A DNA stretch of 64,000 nt from JANNPJ01 sp965200525 (GTDB taxonomy: Bacteria > Actinomycetota > Actinomycetes > Actinomycetales > Kineosporiaceae): positions 7,130,001 to 7,194,000 of the forward strand of contig OZ241368.1 of the NCBI GenBank assembly GCA_965200525.1, given 5' to 3'. The position numbers were made by a program, and so were the translations under genes. Positions 17,076 through 26,511 of the stretch are shown here, one piece after another. Numbering within the stretch: the stretch's first letter is position 1; every line of letters starts with the position of its first letter. The notes under the pieces were generated by a model. The model had not been told where the DNA came from and ran no database searches. It saw nothing but the letters and a program-made list of their open reading frames with translations.

Positions 17076-18265
17076 GGGTCCTGCACGCCGCCGCCTCCCT
17101 GGCTCCCCGGGACGGCGGCCCGTCCACCGCGGCGCTCGGGGTCAACCGTGAGCTTGCCGACCTGGGCGTCGACACCGAGATCGTCAGTACCGACGCCGAC
17201 GGCCCGACCGGGCGGCTCGACCCGCCGACCCGGCGCACGATCACCACCGGCAGCGGCCGGATCCGACTGTGCCGGCGCTCGCGCCCGCACTCGCTGAAGA
17301 ATTCCTGGAGCCAGGGCTTGAATCTGCTGCAGCTGACCCGTGATGCCGATCTCGTTCATGTGCACGGCATCTACCTGGCCAACTCGATCTGGACTTTCCT
17401 GGCCGCGCAACTGCGCGGCACCACCTACGTGATCCAGCCGCACGGCACCCTGGAGCCCTACCAGCAGGAGTTCGGGCAGGCCAAGAAGCGCCTGTTCGAC
17501 CGGCTGATCGGCACCAGGATCCTGAACGGCGCGGCCGCGGTGATCGCCACGTCCAGCTCGGAGGCCCGCAACCTGCGCGAGCTGCTGCCCGAGGCCACCG
17601 TCGTCACGGTCGCCCTCGGCGTCACCCGGCGCCGCCCGGCGCTGGCCGGCGGCCTGCGCTCACAGCTGGGCGACTGGCTGGCCGTGCCCAAGCACCAGCG
17701 GGTGCTGTTCCTCGGCCGGCTGGCCACCAAGAAGCGCCCGGACCTGCTGGTGTCGGCCTGGAACCGGACCCGGCAGGGGCACCTGCTGATCGTCGGGCCT
17801 GCCCAGAACTGGGCCCCCGAGTCGCTGCGGGCCCTGCTGGACGACGAGCGGGCCGGCTCGGTGACGTTCCTGGACGCCGTCGACCCCGAAGCGGTGGCCT
17901 GGCTGATGACCGAGGCCGGCGTGTTCACCCTGCCCAGCGAGAACGAGAACTTCGCGATCACCGTGGCCGAGGCCATGCTCTACAACTGCGCCGTGATCAC
18001 CACCCGCCAGACCGCGGCCAGCGAGCACGTCGAGGCCGCCGGCGGCGGGCTGGTGCTGCCCTACCCGGACGCCGAACTGCTCCGCGAGGCCCTCACCCAC
18101 CTGCTCCAGAACCCGCTCGGCGCCGCCGAGATGGCCGACGCCGCCGGGCGGTACGCCGAGGCCGAACTGACCTGGACCACCACCGCCGCGCACCTGCTGG
18201 AGGCCTACAACCAGCTCACCGCCCCGGTCCCCCGCCCCCGCCCGGCCCCGCGTTCGGACAGTTGA
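17072..18265 (+). CDS. Family 4 glycosyltransferase
   Basis: A 397-aa GT-B-fold enzyme. N-terminal half: VRVLHAAASLAPRDGGPSTA (glycine-rich acceptor loop) and DLVHVHGIY. C-terminal half: VLFLGRLATKKRPDLLV and the GT4 E-x7-E region PSENENFAITVAEAMLYNC, which binds the nucleotide-sugar. Start GTG 17072 is set by the 4-bp overlap with the preceding GT2 gene and by homology beginning at that residue. With the glycosylphosphotransferase upstream, a short exopolysaccharide or glycolipid pathway is inferred; no polymerase (Wzy) or flippase (Wzx) gene is in the window, so the pathway is incomplete here. Confidence 0.9.
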   Translation: MRVLHAAASLAPRDGGPSTAALGVNRELADLGVDTEIVSTDADGPTGRLDPPTRRTITTGSGRIRLCRRSRPHSLKNSWSQGLNLLQLTRDADLVHVHGIYLANSIWTFLAAQLRGTTYVIQPHGTLEPYQQEFGQAKKRLFDRLIGTRILNGAAAVIATSSSEARNLRELLPEATVVTVALGVTRRRPALAGGLRSQLGDWLAVPKHQRVLFLGRLATKKRPDLLVSAWNRTRQGHLLIVGPAQNWAPESLRALLDDERAGSVTFLDAVDPEAVAWLMTEAGVFTLPSENENFAITVAEAMLYNCAVITTRQTAASEHVEAAGGGLVLPYPDAELLREALTHLLQNPLGAAEMADAAGRYAEAELTWTTTAAHLLEAYNQLTAPVPRPRPAPRSDS

Positions 18266-18326
18266 TCCGGGCGGGCCGCCGTGCTTCGCCGGCTCACGGG
18301 GTGTCGGTGCCGGATAGGCTCCGGAA

Positions 18327-19916
<1,590 letters not shown>

Positions 19917-20528
19917 TCAGCCCGACGTTCCCGCAGCGCCGGGGCCACCAGGGACGGCCGGTTCGGTGACGAGGGAGTCGACGATCGCCTGCACGCTGGT
20001 CACCAGCGTGGCCCGATGGGCGCGCTGTCGCGCGACCGGACTGCGCCCGCCCAGGATGCGCAGGTCGGGCGCGGTTGTCGCCCAGGACTTGCTCATGGCG
20101 ATGACCAGCTGCAGGACGTCGAAAGCGGCGGCATCGCTCGGCATCCTCAGGGCGGCGCGCAGTTCCTGGGCCTTGCCGAGGTGCGACTCCCGCTCCTCGG
20201 CCGACGAGTGCTGGCGTTCCAGGGCCTTCCATTCGGTCAGGCGCACGAGCTCGGGGCTGCCGTTCAAGGCGTCGAACAACGCGCCGGCATACCCGGCCAG
20301 GTCGTGTGGGGTAAATGGCACGGTATCGGCCAGCACCCCCAGCCGGTGGCCGAGCATGGCGTCGAACAGGCCATCCTTAGAGCCGAAATAGGCGTAGATG
20401 GCCTGCTTGTTGGCCGAGGCGACAGCAGCGATCCGGTCGACTCGGGCCCCGGCCAGCCCGCGCTCGGAGAATTCCGCGTACGCCGCGTCGAGCAGGCGGG
20501 AGCGGGTCGCGGCCGAGTCGTAGGGCAT
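19917..20528 (-). CDS. TetR-family repressor
   Basis: A 203-aa protein with an N-terminal TetR helix-turn-helix (RSRLLDAAYAEFSERGLAGARVDRIAAVASANKQAIYAYFGSKDGLFDAML, about 8-57) and a C-terminal helical ligand domain. Divergent from the SDR at 20642. Its promoter on the minus strand is TTGTCA (complement of 20559-20564), 18 bp, TAGGCT (complement of 20535-20540), 6 nt before the ATG, so its mRNA is probably leaderless. The -35 lies inside a perfect inverted-repeat arm, implying autorepression and control of the SDR. Confidence 0.9.
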   Translation of the reverse strand: MPYDSAATRSRLLDAAYAEFSERGLAGARVDRIAAVASANKQAIYAYFGSKDGLFDAMLGHRLGVLADTVPFTPHDLAGYAGALFDALNGSPELVRLTEWKALERQHSSAEERESHLGKAQELRAALRMPSDAAAFDVLQLVIAMSKSWATTAPDLRILGGRSPVARQRAHRATLVTSVQAIVDSLVTEPAVPGGPGAAGTSG

Positions 20529-20545
20529 GCGTTCAGCCTACAAAT

Positions 20546-20603
20546 CCAACTGCCTGGTTGACAAGGGGCGACCCCGCTGCCTACTTTTCAACCAGGCAGT
20601 TGG
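20546..20603. promoter_or_regulatory. TetR operator: perfect 16-bp inverted repeat in a divergent promoter
   Basis: CCAACTGCCTGGTTGA (20546-20561) and its exact reverse complement (20588-20603) are 26 bp apart. The SDR promoter is TTGACA (20558-20563), 18 bp, TACTTT (20582-20587). The left arm therefore covers both -35 boxes and the right arm covers the predicted SDR start point. Each arm also carries CAAC-N6-GTTG, the size of a TetR dimer site, so two dimers may bind. Confidence 0.8.
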
Positions 20604-20641
20604 TTTTATCTGCCGTCCGCCATCACCCGACAGGACACGAC

Positions 20642-21598
20642 ATGACCACCACCACGCGCTTCGACGCCCGGTCCACCGCCGCCGAGGTCGTCGAAGGCCT
20701 CGATCTGACTGGAAAGCGAGCAGTCGTCACCGGCGGTGCCTCCGGCATCGGGCTGGAGACGGCCCGGGCCCTGGCCTCAGCCGGGGCCGAGGTCACGCTG
20801 GCCGTGCGCAACCCGCAGGCCGGTGCCGCCGCGGCCGCAGCCATCGCCGAGGCCTTCCCGGCGGCCGACGTGCGGGTCGCTGCGCTTGACCTGGCCGACC
20901 CGGCCGGCATCGATCGCTTCGCCGCATCGTGGGCCGGGCCGCTGCACATCCTGGTGAACAACGCCGGGGTGATGGCCCTGCCGGAGCTCACCCGCACACC
21001 GCGGGGGCACGAGCTGCAGTTCGCCGTCAACCATCTCGGCGCGGCCCGGCTCACACTCGGCCTGCACGACGCCTTGGCCGCCGCCGGATCGGCCCGGATC
21101 GTCATGGTCAGCTCCTCGGCCCATCTGATGGCCCCGATGGACTTCGACGACCCCCAGTTCGAGCACCGCCCTTACGAGGCCTGGACGGCGTACGCCCAGT
21201 CCAAGACCGCCGCCGTCCTGTTCACGGTCGCTCTGGCCAAGCGGTGGGCCGGCGACGGCATCACCGCCAACGCCCTGCATCCAGGCGGGATCATGACCAA
21301 CCTGCAACGGCATCTCAGCGACCAGCAGCTGGTTTTCGTCGGCGCCAAGGACGATCAGGGCAACACCCTGGCCGTGCCTCCGGGATGGAAGACCCCCGAG
21401 CAAGGCGCGGCCACCACGGTCCTGCTGGCCGCTTCCCCGCTCGTCGAGGGCGTCTCGGGGCGCTACTTCGAGGACGGCAACGAGGCCGCGCTCCAGCCCG
21501 AGCCGGCTCCCGGCCAGAGCGGGGTGGCGGCCTACGCCGTCGACGAGCACTTGGCGGATCGGCTGTGGGACGAAACCCTTCGCCAACTGGCAGGGTGA
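20642..21598 (+). CDS. Short-chain dehydrogenase/reductase controlled by the TetR neighbour
   Basis: A 318-aa NAD(P)-dependent oxidoreductase of the retinol-dehydrogenase/WW-oxidoreductase-like SDR subgroup. Cofactor motif TGGASGIG at 30-37, NNAG at 106-109, catalytic Ser in MVSSSAHL (about 157) and YAQSK (Tyr184, Lys188). Start ATG 20642 has AGGA 6 nt upstream; in-frame sequence before it crosses the operator and is not coding. Substrate unknown; the TetR/SDR pair usually responds to a small lipophilic or aldehyde/ketone compound, which is inference only. Confidence 0.9.
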   Translation: MTTTTRFDARSTAAEVVEGLDLTGKRAVVTGGASGIGLETARALASAGAEVTLAVRNPQAGAAAAAAIAEAFPAADVRVAALDLADPAGIDRFAASWAGPLHILVNNAGVMALPELTRTPRGHELQFAVNHLGAARLTLGLHDALAAAGSARIVMVSSSAHLMAPMDFDDPQFEHRPYEAWTAYAQSKTAAVLFTVALAKRWAGDGITANALHPGGIMTNLQRHLSDQQLVFVGAKDDQGNTLAVPPGWKTPEQGAATTVLLAASPLVEGVSGRYFEDGNEAALQPEPAPGQSGVAAYAVDEHLADRLWDETLRQLAG

Positions 21599-21678
21599 TC
21601 ACCGGTGGACCGACGTGAGCCGGAACCGCCCTGAGCCGTCCCCGCGGCGACGACCCCGCCGGAGGCTGGACAACGTCG

Positions 21679-22545
21679 ATGCTTCCCACACCTGCGACGC
21701 TCATCCATTCCGGGGCGATCCCTCCCCTGCTCGGTTGCCTCGTGCCGGCCGGCGCATTTTGCGGTTACCGACGACTGGTTCGCCATCGGGAATGGCCCCA
21801 ACTTCTGGGCGACCTGCTGGTGTTCGTGTCACTGATCGGGATCTGCGCCCTGACTCTGGCCCGCAACGAGGGCTCACCGTCGTTCTCCGGACACATTTCC
21901 TGGGCTGCCGGCGGGCTGAACCGGTTCATCGGGTATCTGGGCACCGACAGCGAGATCACGCTCAACATCGTGCTGTTCGTCCCCGCCGCGGCCACAATTT
22001 CTTGGCGATACGGCCGCCCTCTGCTCACCGTCGTGGGGCTGTTCTGCCTGTCCCGGGCCGTAGAGCTCACCCAAGGCCTCGTCGGACTCGGCAATGCCGA
22101 CGTGTCCGACGTCCTGTCCAACCTGGTCGGAACCCTGCTGGGCGTCCTCCTGGCCGGCGCGGTTCTCTGCTTCACCGCCTACCGGACCACGCCGATCGCG
22201 CTCACCACAGCGGGCCTCGTCATTCTGTTGCTGGTCGGCGTCGGCGGCGCGCTGCCGCTGGCCACCTGGCGGGAGGACCACGTCCGGCAGGACCTGCAGA
22301 GCAAGTTCACCGGCACGAACCTCTCGAACTACAGTCGCTGGGACGCCGCCGGCGAACTCCCGGCTCGGGTTTTCCGACTGGATCAGTCTTTCAGCGACGG
22401 CGCGACCGTCAACGCCGATCAGGCCGTTGTCCGATTCCCGGCTGACACGCTGGGCCTCAGACGCTGTGTTCTGGCTACCTGGACACCCACGGGTTTCAGC
22501 GCCCGCGCCCAATCAGGCGCACCGTGCCAGGTGTTCATGGGGTGA
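21679..22545 (+). CDS. VanZ-like membrane protein
   Basis: A 288-aa protein with about five hydrophobic helices in the first ~190 residues and the VanZ pattern NIVLFVPAA, SRAVELTQGLVGLGNADVSDVLSNLVGTLLGV. VanZ relatives confer low-level glycopeptide (teicoplanin) resistance in enterococci; in actinomycetes most are of unknown role. The C-terminal ~100 residues after a last helix are predicted outside the membrane and are not part of the usual domain. ATG 21679 chosen as the first start in frame with homology. It converges with the cellulase gene across a strong hairpin. Confidence 0.85.
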   Translation: MLPTPATLIHSGAIPPLLGCLVPAGAFCGYRRLVRHREWPQLLGDLLVFVSLIGICALTLARNEGSPSFSGHISWAAGGLNRFIGYLGTDSEITLNIVLFVPAAATISWRYGRPLLTVVGLFCLSRAVELTQGLVGLGNADVSDVLSNLVGTLLGVLLAGAVLCFTAYRTTPIALTTAGLVILLLVGVGGALPLATWREDHVRQDLQSKFTGTNLSNYSRWDAAGELPARVFRLDQSFSDGATVNADQAVVRFPADTLGLRRCVLATWTPTGFSARAQSGAPCQVFMG

Positions 22546-22574
22546 GACCGGGCCCGGGCAGGTACTCGAGACGG

Positions 22575-22614
22575 CGTCCCGGCCCACGCGGGATCGGCTG
22601 CGTGGACCGGGACG
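22575..22614. terminator. Strong bidirectional terminator hairpin
   Basis: CGTCCCGG (22575-22582) and CCACGC (22584-22589) pair with GCGTGG (22600-22605) and CCGGGACG (22607-22614), with one mismatch and a 10-nt loop. It lies exactly between the convergent VanZ-like and cellulase genes. No U-tract, as is usual for actinobacterial terminators. Confidence 0.75.
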
Positions 22615-22630
22615 ACGGGTACTGCTCGGA

Positions 22631-24613
22631 TCAAGCCGGGGGCGTGCCCCAGACCAGGGTCGACCCGGTGTAGGCCGCGATCTTGGTGCTGTCGGTGTAG
22701 CTGTTGGCCGTTCCTCGGCTGTAGTCGTTCGACTCGTCGAAGGCCGACCAGTCGCTCTTGTTCAGGCGGAGCTGGATGTCGCCGGTGGTGGCTCCGGCGG
22801 CCAGGGTTGCGCCGGAGAAGCTGATCTCCAGATAGGCGTCGGCCCCGCTCACGGCCGGGCTCAGCGGCACCACTCGAAGGTGGATGTTGCCGCAGCCGAC
22901 CGCCGCGTAGTCGCACCAGGTCGAGAAGTCGCTGCTACCGGCGTCCTTGGTGAAGTAGTACCGGGCGGTGACCGTGCTCAGGTTCAGCGCCGAGGCGCCG
23001 GTGTTCACCAGTTGCAGGCCGGGGCGGATCTGGTTGTCACTCACGTTGCTGTCGTTGTTCTTGTACTGGACCTTGACGTTTCCGGTGCCACCCCCGCCTC
23101 CCCCGCCGGAGGCCGTGGTCGCGGTGACCGGACTCGAGGCGGGCGAGACGTTGCCGGCGGCGTCCCGGGCCCGCACGGTCCAGGTGTAGGCCGTCGCCGG
23201 GCTGAGCCCACTGTCGGTGAAGCTCGCACTCGTGGTGCTGCCGGCGAGAGTGGTTCCCCGGTAGACGTCGTACCCGGTGACGCCGACCGTGTCGGTGGAC
23301 GCGCTCCAGCTCAGCGCCACGCTGGTCGAGGTCTTGGCTCCGACGGTGAGGCCGGCCGGAACGCTCGGGGCGGTGCTGTCACCGGTGCCACCACCGCCGG
23401 TTGCACCCCCGCCGAGCGGGAACTTGATCGGGGTCAGGTAGGCGTCCTTGGTGGTGTTGATCGTCGTCCAGTCGTCGTTCAGGACGCCGCCGGTGTCACC
23501 GGAGTCCGGGTTCCACGACCAGAACGACCAGCTGAAGCTGTCGCCGCTGTTGGCTGCGCTCGGGCGCAGGTAGCTGACCAGGCTGCGCAGCCAGGTCTGG
23601 TCGACGCTCGCCTGCAGGGTGGTGCCGAACTCGCCGACCCAGACCGGGGCCACGTTGTTCTTGAACAGGTAGCCCCAGGCCGAGTCCCAGATCGCCGGCA
23701 TGTTCGCCGGGAACGTCGGGTCGCTGAACCAGGTCTGCGCGAACACACTGGTGGCGTACTCGTGCGGGGAGTAGACGAGTCGGTTGGCCACCGACAGCCG
23801 GACCGGGTAGTCCGCAGCGCCGCGCAAGTTGCCGCCCCACCAGCCACTGGTGCCGTTGTACTTCTCCACTCCCTCGACGAAGATCAGCAGCTTCGGATCG
23901 ACCGCGAGGACGGCGTTGCCGGCCCGCTCGGCCGCCAGCCGCCAGTCGGTGCTGGTGTCGCCCGAACCCCAGGTGGCCGCGCCGTGCGGCTCGTTCATCA
24001 GATCGATGCCGATCACCGTGGGGTTGTTGTTGTACCGGCTGGCCAGGTTCTTCAGGTCGGCGATCCAGGTCGCCTCCGAGACGGTGGAGGTGTACCAGAG
24101 CTCGGACTGGCCGTTCGCGTCCGGCCGGTGCCGGTCGAGGATGATCTTCAGGCCGATCTGGCCCGAGTAGGCCACGATCTTGTCCATGATCTGCAAGGAG
24201 GTCAGGCCGGCCAGGTCGGCGTTCTTGCCGCTGGATAAGTCGATCCCGTTCGGGACCACGGCGGGCTTGAAGATGTCGTCGCTGTAGGGCAGCCGGATCG
24301 AGTTGTAGCCGGTGGCCTTGATCTGGTCGAGCATCGATCTGTAGTCGCGGGTCCAGAGGCCGTGGGGCACATAGTTGGCGGTCTCGAATCCGAACCAGTT
24401 GATCCCGGCGATCCGGACCGGGTTGTTGTTCTCGTCCAGCAACTGTCGGCCGCTGGTGTGCCAGTACCCACCGCCGACGGTGCCGCTGGCGGCGGCCGTC
24501 GCCGGAGCGATCATGACCAGCGACGCGACCAGCATCGACGAGATCACCGCCAGCACGGCGGCCACGCGGGACGCGATGATCGCCCCGTTCGGGTGTGGAT
24601 CGGGTTTCGCCAC
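22631..24613 (-). CDS. Secreted GH5 cellulase with FnIII and CBM3
   Basis: A 660-aa secreted endoglucanase. A signal peptide covers about residues 1-44 (hydrophobic AVLAVISSMLVASLVMIAPATA). The GH5 catalytic domain (about 48-395) has acid/base Glu208 (DLMNEPHG) and nucleophile Glu328 (WVGEFGT). A Gly-rich linker, a fibronectin type III domain (about 415-500), a second Gly-rich linker and a C-terminal family 3 cellulose-binding module (about 511-660) follow. GTG 24613 is chosen because AAGGAG precedes it by 7 nt and the signal peptide follows. The host therefore probably degrades plant cellulose. No other cellulase lies nearby. Confidence 0.95.
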   Translation of the reverse strand: MAKPDPHPNGAIIASRVAAVLAVISSMLVASLVMIAPATAAASGTVGGGYWHTSGRQLLDENNNPVRIAGINWFGFETANYVPHGLWTRDYRSMLDQIKATGYNSIRLPYSDDIFKPAVVPNGIDLSSGKNADLAGLTSLQIMDKIVAYSGQIGLKIILDRHRPDANGQSELWYTSTVSEATWIADLKNLASRYNNNPTVIGIDLMNEPHGAATWGSGDTSTDWRLAAERAGNAVLAVDPKLLIFVEGVEKYNGTSGWWGGNLRGAADYPVRLSVANRLVYSPHEYATSVFAQTWFSDPTFPANMPAIWDSAWGYLFKNNVAPVWVGEFGTTLQASVDQTWLRSLVSYLRPSAANSGDSFSWSFWSWNPDSGDTGGVLNDDWTTINTTKDAYLTPIKFPLGGGATGGGGTGDSTAPSVPAGLTVGAKTSTSVALSWSASTDTVGVTGYDVYRGTTLAGSTTSASFTDSGLSPATAYTWTVRARDAAGNVSPASSPVTATTASGGGGGGGTGNVKVQYKNNDSNVSDNQIRPGLQLVNTGASALNLSTVTARYYFTKDAGSSDFSTWCDYAAVGCGNIHLRVVPLSPAVSGADAYLEISFSGATLAAGATTGDIQLRLNKSDWSAFDESNDYSRGTANSYTDSTKIAAYTGSTLVWGTPPA

Positions 24614-24704
24614 GGTGTGCTCCTTGTCCGCGCCCGGGCGGGACGCTGGATCGCCATTGATCGGAAACCCGAGCGTCGATCGCGGAGGGCGGCGAAGCAA
24701 TGAG

Positions 24705-24720
24705 CTTCAACCGTTTAAGC
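24705..24720. promoter_or_regulatory. Possible LacI-type operator upstream of the cellulase
   Basis: CTTCAACCGTTTAAGC, about 90-105 bp upstream of the cellulase start, has a central CG flanked by partly symmetric AA/TT positions as in LacI-family operators. It does not match the TGGGAGCGCTCCCA CebR box. Symmetry is imperfect; low confidence. Confidence 0.2.
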
Positions 24721-24723
24721 AGC

Positions 24724-26370
24724 TCACTCCTCGGAGCTGCGCCCGTACAGCTCCTGGGCGTTGGCGATGGTCTTCTCCACGATCAGGGCCTGCTGCTTGT
24801 CGAACTCCCCCAGGTCCACGTTCCGGCTGCTGAGGCAGTCCCGCAGGCAGTTGAGCACCTGACGGCTGAACGTGCGGTAGTACATCTCCTCGTCGATGAA
24901 GCCGAAGTGGTTGCCGTTGCTGCCGCTGGCCACCGCCTCCCGAAGGCTTTGCCCGGCGGCGAAATTGACGTCTCCGCGCCGGGCCAGCACCTGGCCGGTC
25001 CGCTTGCGGGTGATCCGCTGGTCGCGGTTGAACCGCAGGTTGTTGATCGGCCGGGCCGGGCTGTTGAACAGCAGCGGGAACACCACCGGCAGGACCGAGC
25101 GCAGCACCGGCAGGCGATGGGCACCCGGGCCGAGCGGGATCGTGCCGACGTCGCCGTACTCGGCCCGGGGCGGGCGCAGGGCACAGATCGAGGCCTCGGC
25201 GAAGAGCATCGGGTACTCCACGACGAGCCGCACGAACAGCGTGACCACCACCTGGCCGTCCCAGCCGGTCAGCTCGAAGTACGTGTAGGGCCGGGCCGAG
25301 GCGTGCGGCCGGCGCAGGAAGCCCTTGATCGCCTCCTCGGGGACGGCGCAGACCGGCCGGCGGAACCGGATCGCGGCCGTCTCGTCGTCCCGGACCGGGC
25401 CGGAGCGGAACAGGCCTCCGACGGCGACGGCGTGACCGCCGACCACGTACATCCGCAACCCGCTGACCGGCTTCGGGCTGATCGAGTCGGACATCGCGGC
25501 CGCCAGCGCCTCGTGCAGTTCGAGGCTGTCGAACCGGGCCGGCTCGACCCGCTCGCCGTCGTCGCCGGCCGGGCCCGTGCTGAGGTCGACCGACATGGTC
25601 CAGTGATCGAGCAGGGCCCCGGAGCCGACGAACGGCACCTGGCCCTTGAACAGCATCACATTGGCCTCGGCGTCGTCGTCCAGGTCCTGCTCGACGTCGT
25701 CGGCGAGCGGCGGCGGTTCGATCGCCTGTGCCCCCGGCCCGCCGACCACGGCCACGGCCGAGACCCGCACGGCTGAATAGTGCTGCCAGACGATGACGAA
25801 CGCGACCGCGTAGACGACGGCCACGACGGCCACCGCGATCAGCACGAACGCCTCGACCCCGGGCCGGGGGAACCAGCCCAGCCCGACGAACTCGGTCGTC
25901 AGGGCGATCGCGGCCAGCGCCACGACCAACTCCACCAGCAGCTTCTGGTCGCGCCCGGCCCGGCGGGCGCCGGCCTGCTCGGCGTGCCGGGCCAGGGTGA
26001 CGGTGTCGATGTTCCAGTTCGGGGCCACGCCCTGGAACCCGGGCTCGACCAGCTCGTCGTGCACCCGGTCGGCGAAGGCGGCACTGAGGTGGGCGGCGGC
26101 GCAGAGCTGGCGGGTGATGGCATCCCCGGGGACGACGAACGGCGTCCGGGACGGCGCGGAGCCCGGGCCGAGATCGCCCGGGTCGCCACCGTCCCCACCG
26201 TCGCCGCCATCGGGCGGCTGCGGGCCGCCGCCGGCCGGGCCCGGGTTCTGCCCGGCCGGGGCCGGCGGGGTCGGATCACTGTGCTCCGGGCCGGGCGGCT
26301 CCGGATGGTCCCAGACCTTGCCGCCCCACTCCGCCTGCCGCTCGTCCACCACCGGCGCATGGTTACTCAT
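24724..26370 (-). CDS. Two-helix membrane protein of unknown function (paralog B)
   Basis: A 548-aa paralog of the protein at 12028-13719, with the same order of parts: Pro/Gly-rich acidic N-terminus (1-75), conserved FADRVHDELVEPG, hydrophobic helices (about 125-185), and a large C-terminal domain with RRPVCAVPEEAIKGFL, TYFELTGWDGQVVVTLFVR and ICALRPPRAEYG. Start ATG 26370 is preferred because GATGGT lies 6 nt upstream; GTG 26388 is the alternative. It lies just upstream of the cellulase on the same strand, with 110 bp between. Function unrecognised; two copies in 14 kb imply a specific membrane role. Confidence 0.75.
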   Translation of the reverse strand: MSNHAPVVDERQAEWGGKVWDHPEPPGPEHSDPTPPAPAGQNPGPAGGGPQPPDGGDGGDGGDPGDLGPGSAPSRTPFVVPGDAITRQLCAAAHLSAAFADRVHDELVEPGFQGVAPNWNIDTVTLARHAEQAGARRAGRDQKLLVELVVALAAIALTTEFVGLGWFPRPGVEAFVLIAVAVVAVVYAVAFVIVWQHYSAVRVSAVAVVGGPGAQAIEPPPLADDVEQDLDDDAEANVMLFKGQVPFVGSGALLDHWTMSVDLSTGPAGDDGERVEPARFDSLELHEALAAAMSDSISPKPVSGLRMYVVGGHAVAVGGLFRSGPVRDDETAAIRFRRPVCAVPEEAIKGFLRRPHASARPYTYFELTGWDGQVVVTLFVRLVVEYPMLFAEASICALRPPRAEYGDVGTIPLGPGAHRLPVLRSVLPVVFPLLFNSPARPINNLRFNRDQRITRKRTGQVLARRGDVNFAAGQSLREAVASGSNGNHFGFIDEEMYYRTFSRQVLNCLRDCLSSRNVDLGEFDKQQALIVEKTIANAQELYGRSSEE

Positions 26371-26511
26371 TTCGGAACCATCCGTCACAATGGGTAACGA
26401 GTCAAGAAGGCGAAGGCCGTTTCATCGATGTGTCCGGGGTCAATCCGTCGAAACCCGGGCAGATCGGCGAGGGTCCGCGTGGTCGGTCGGCACGGGACGC
26501 CGTCGCGCCGC

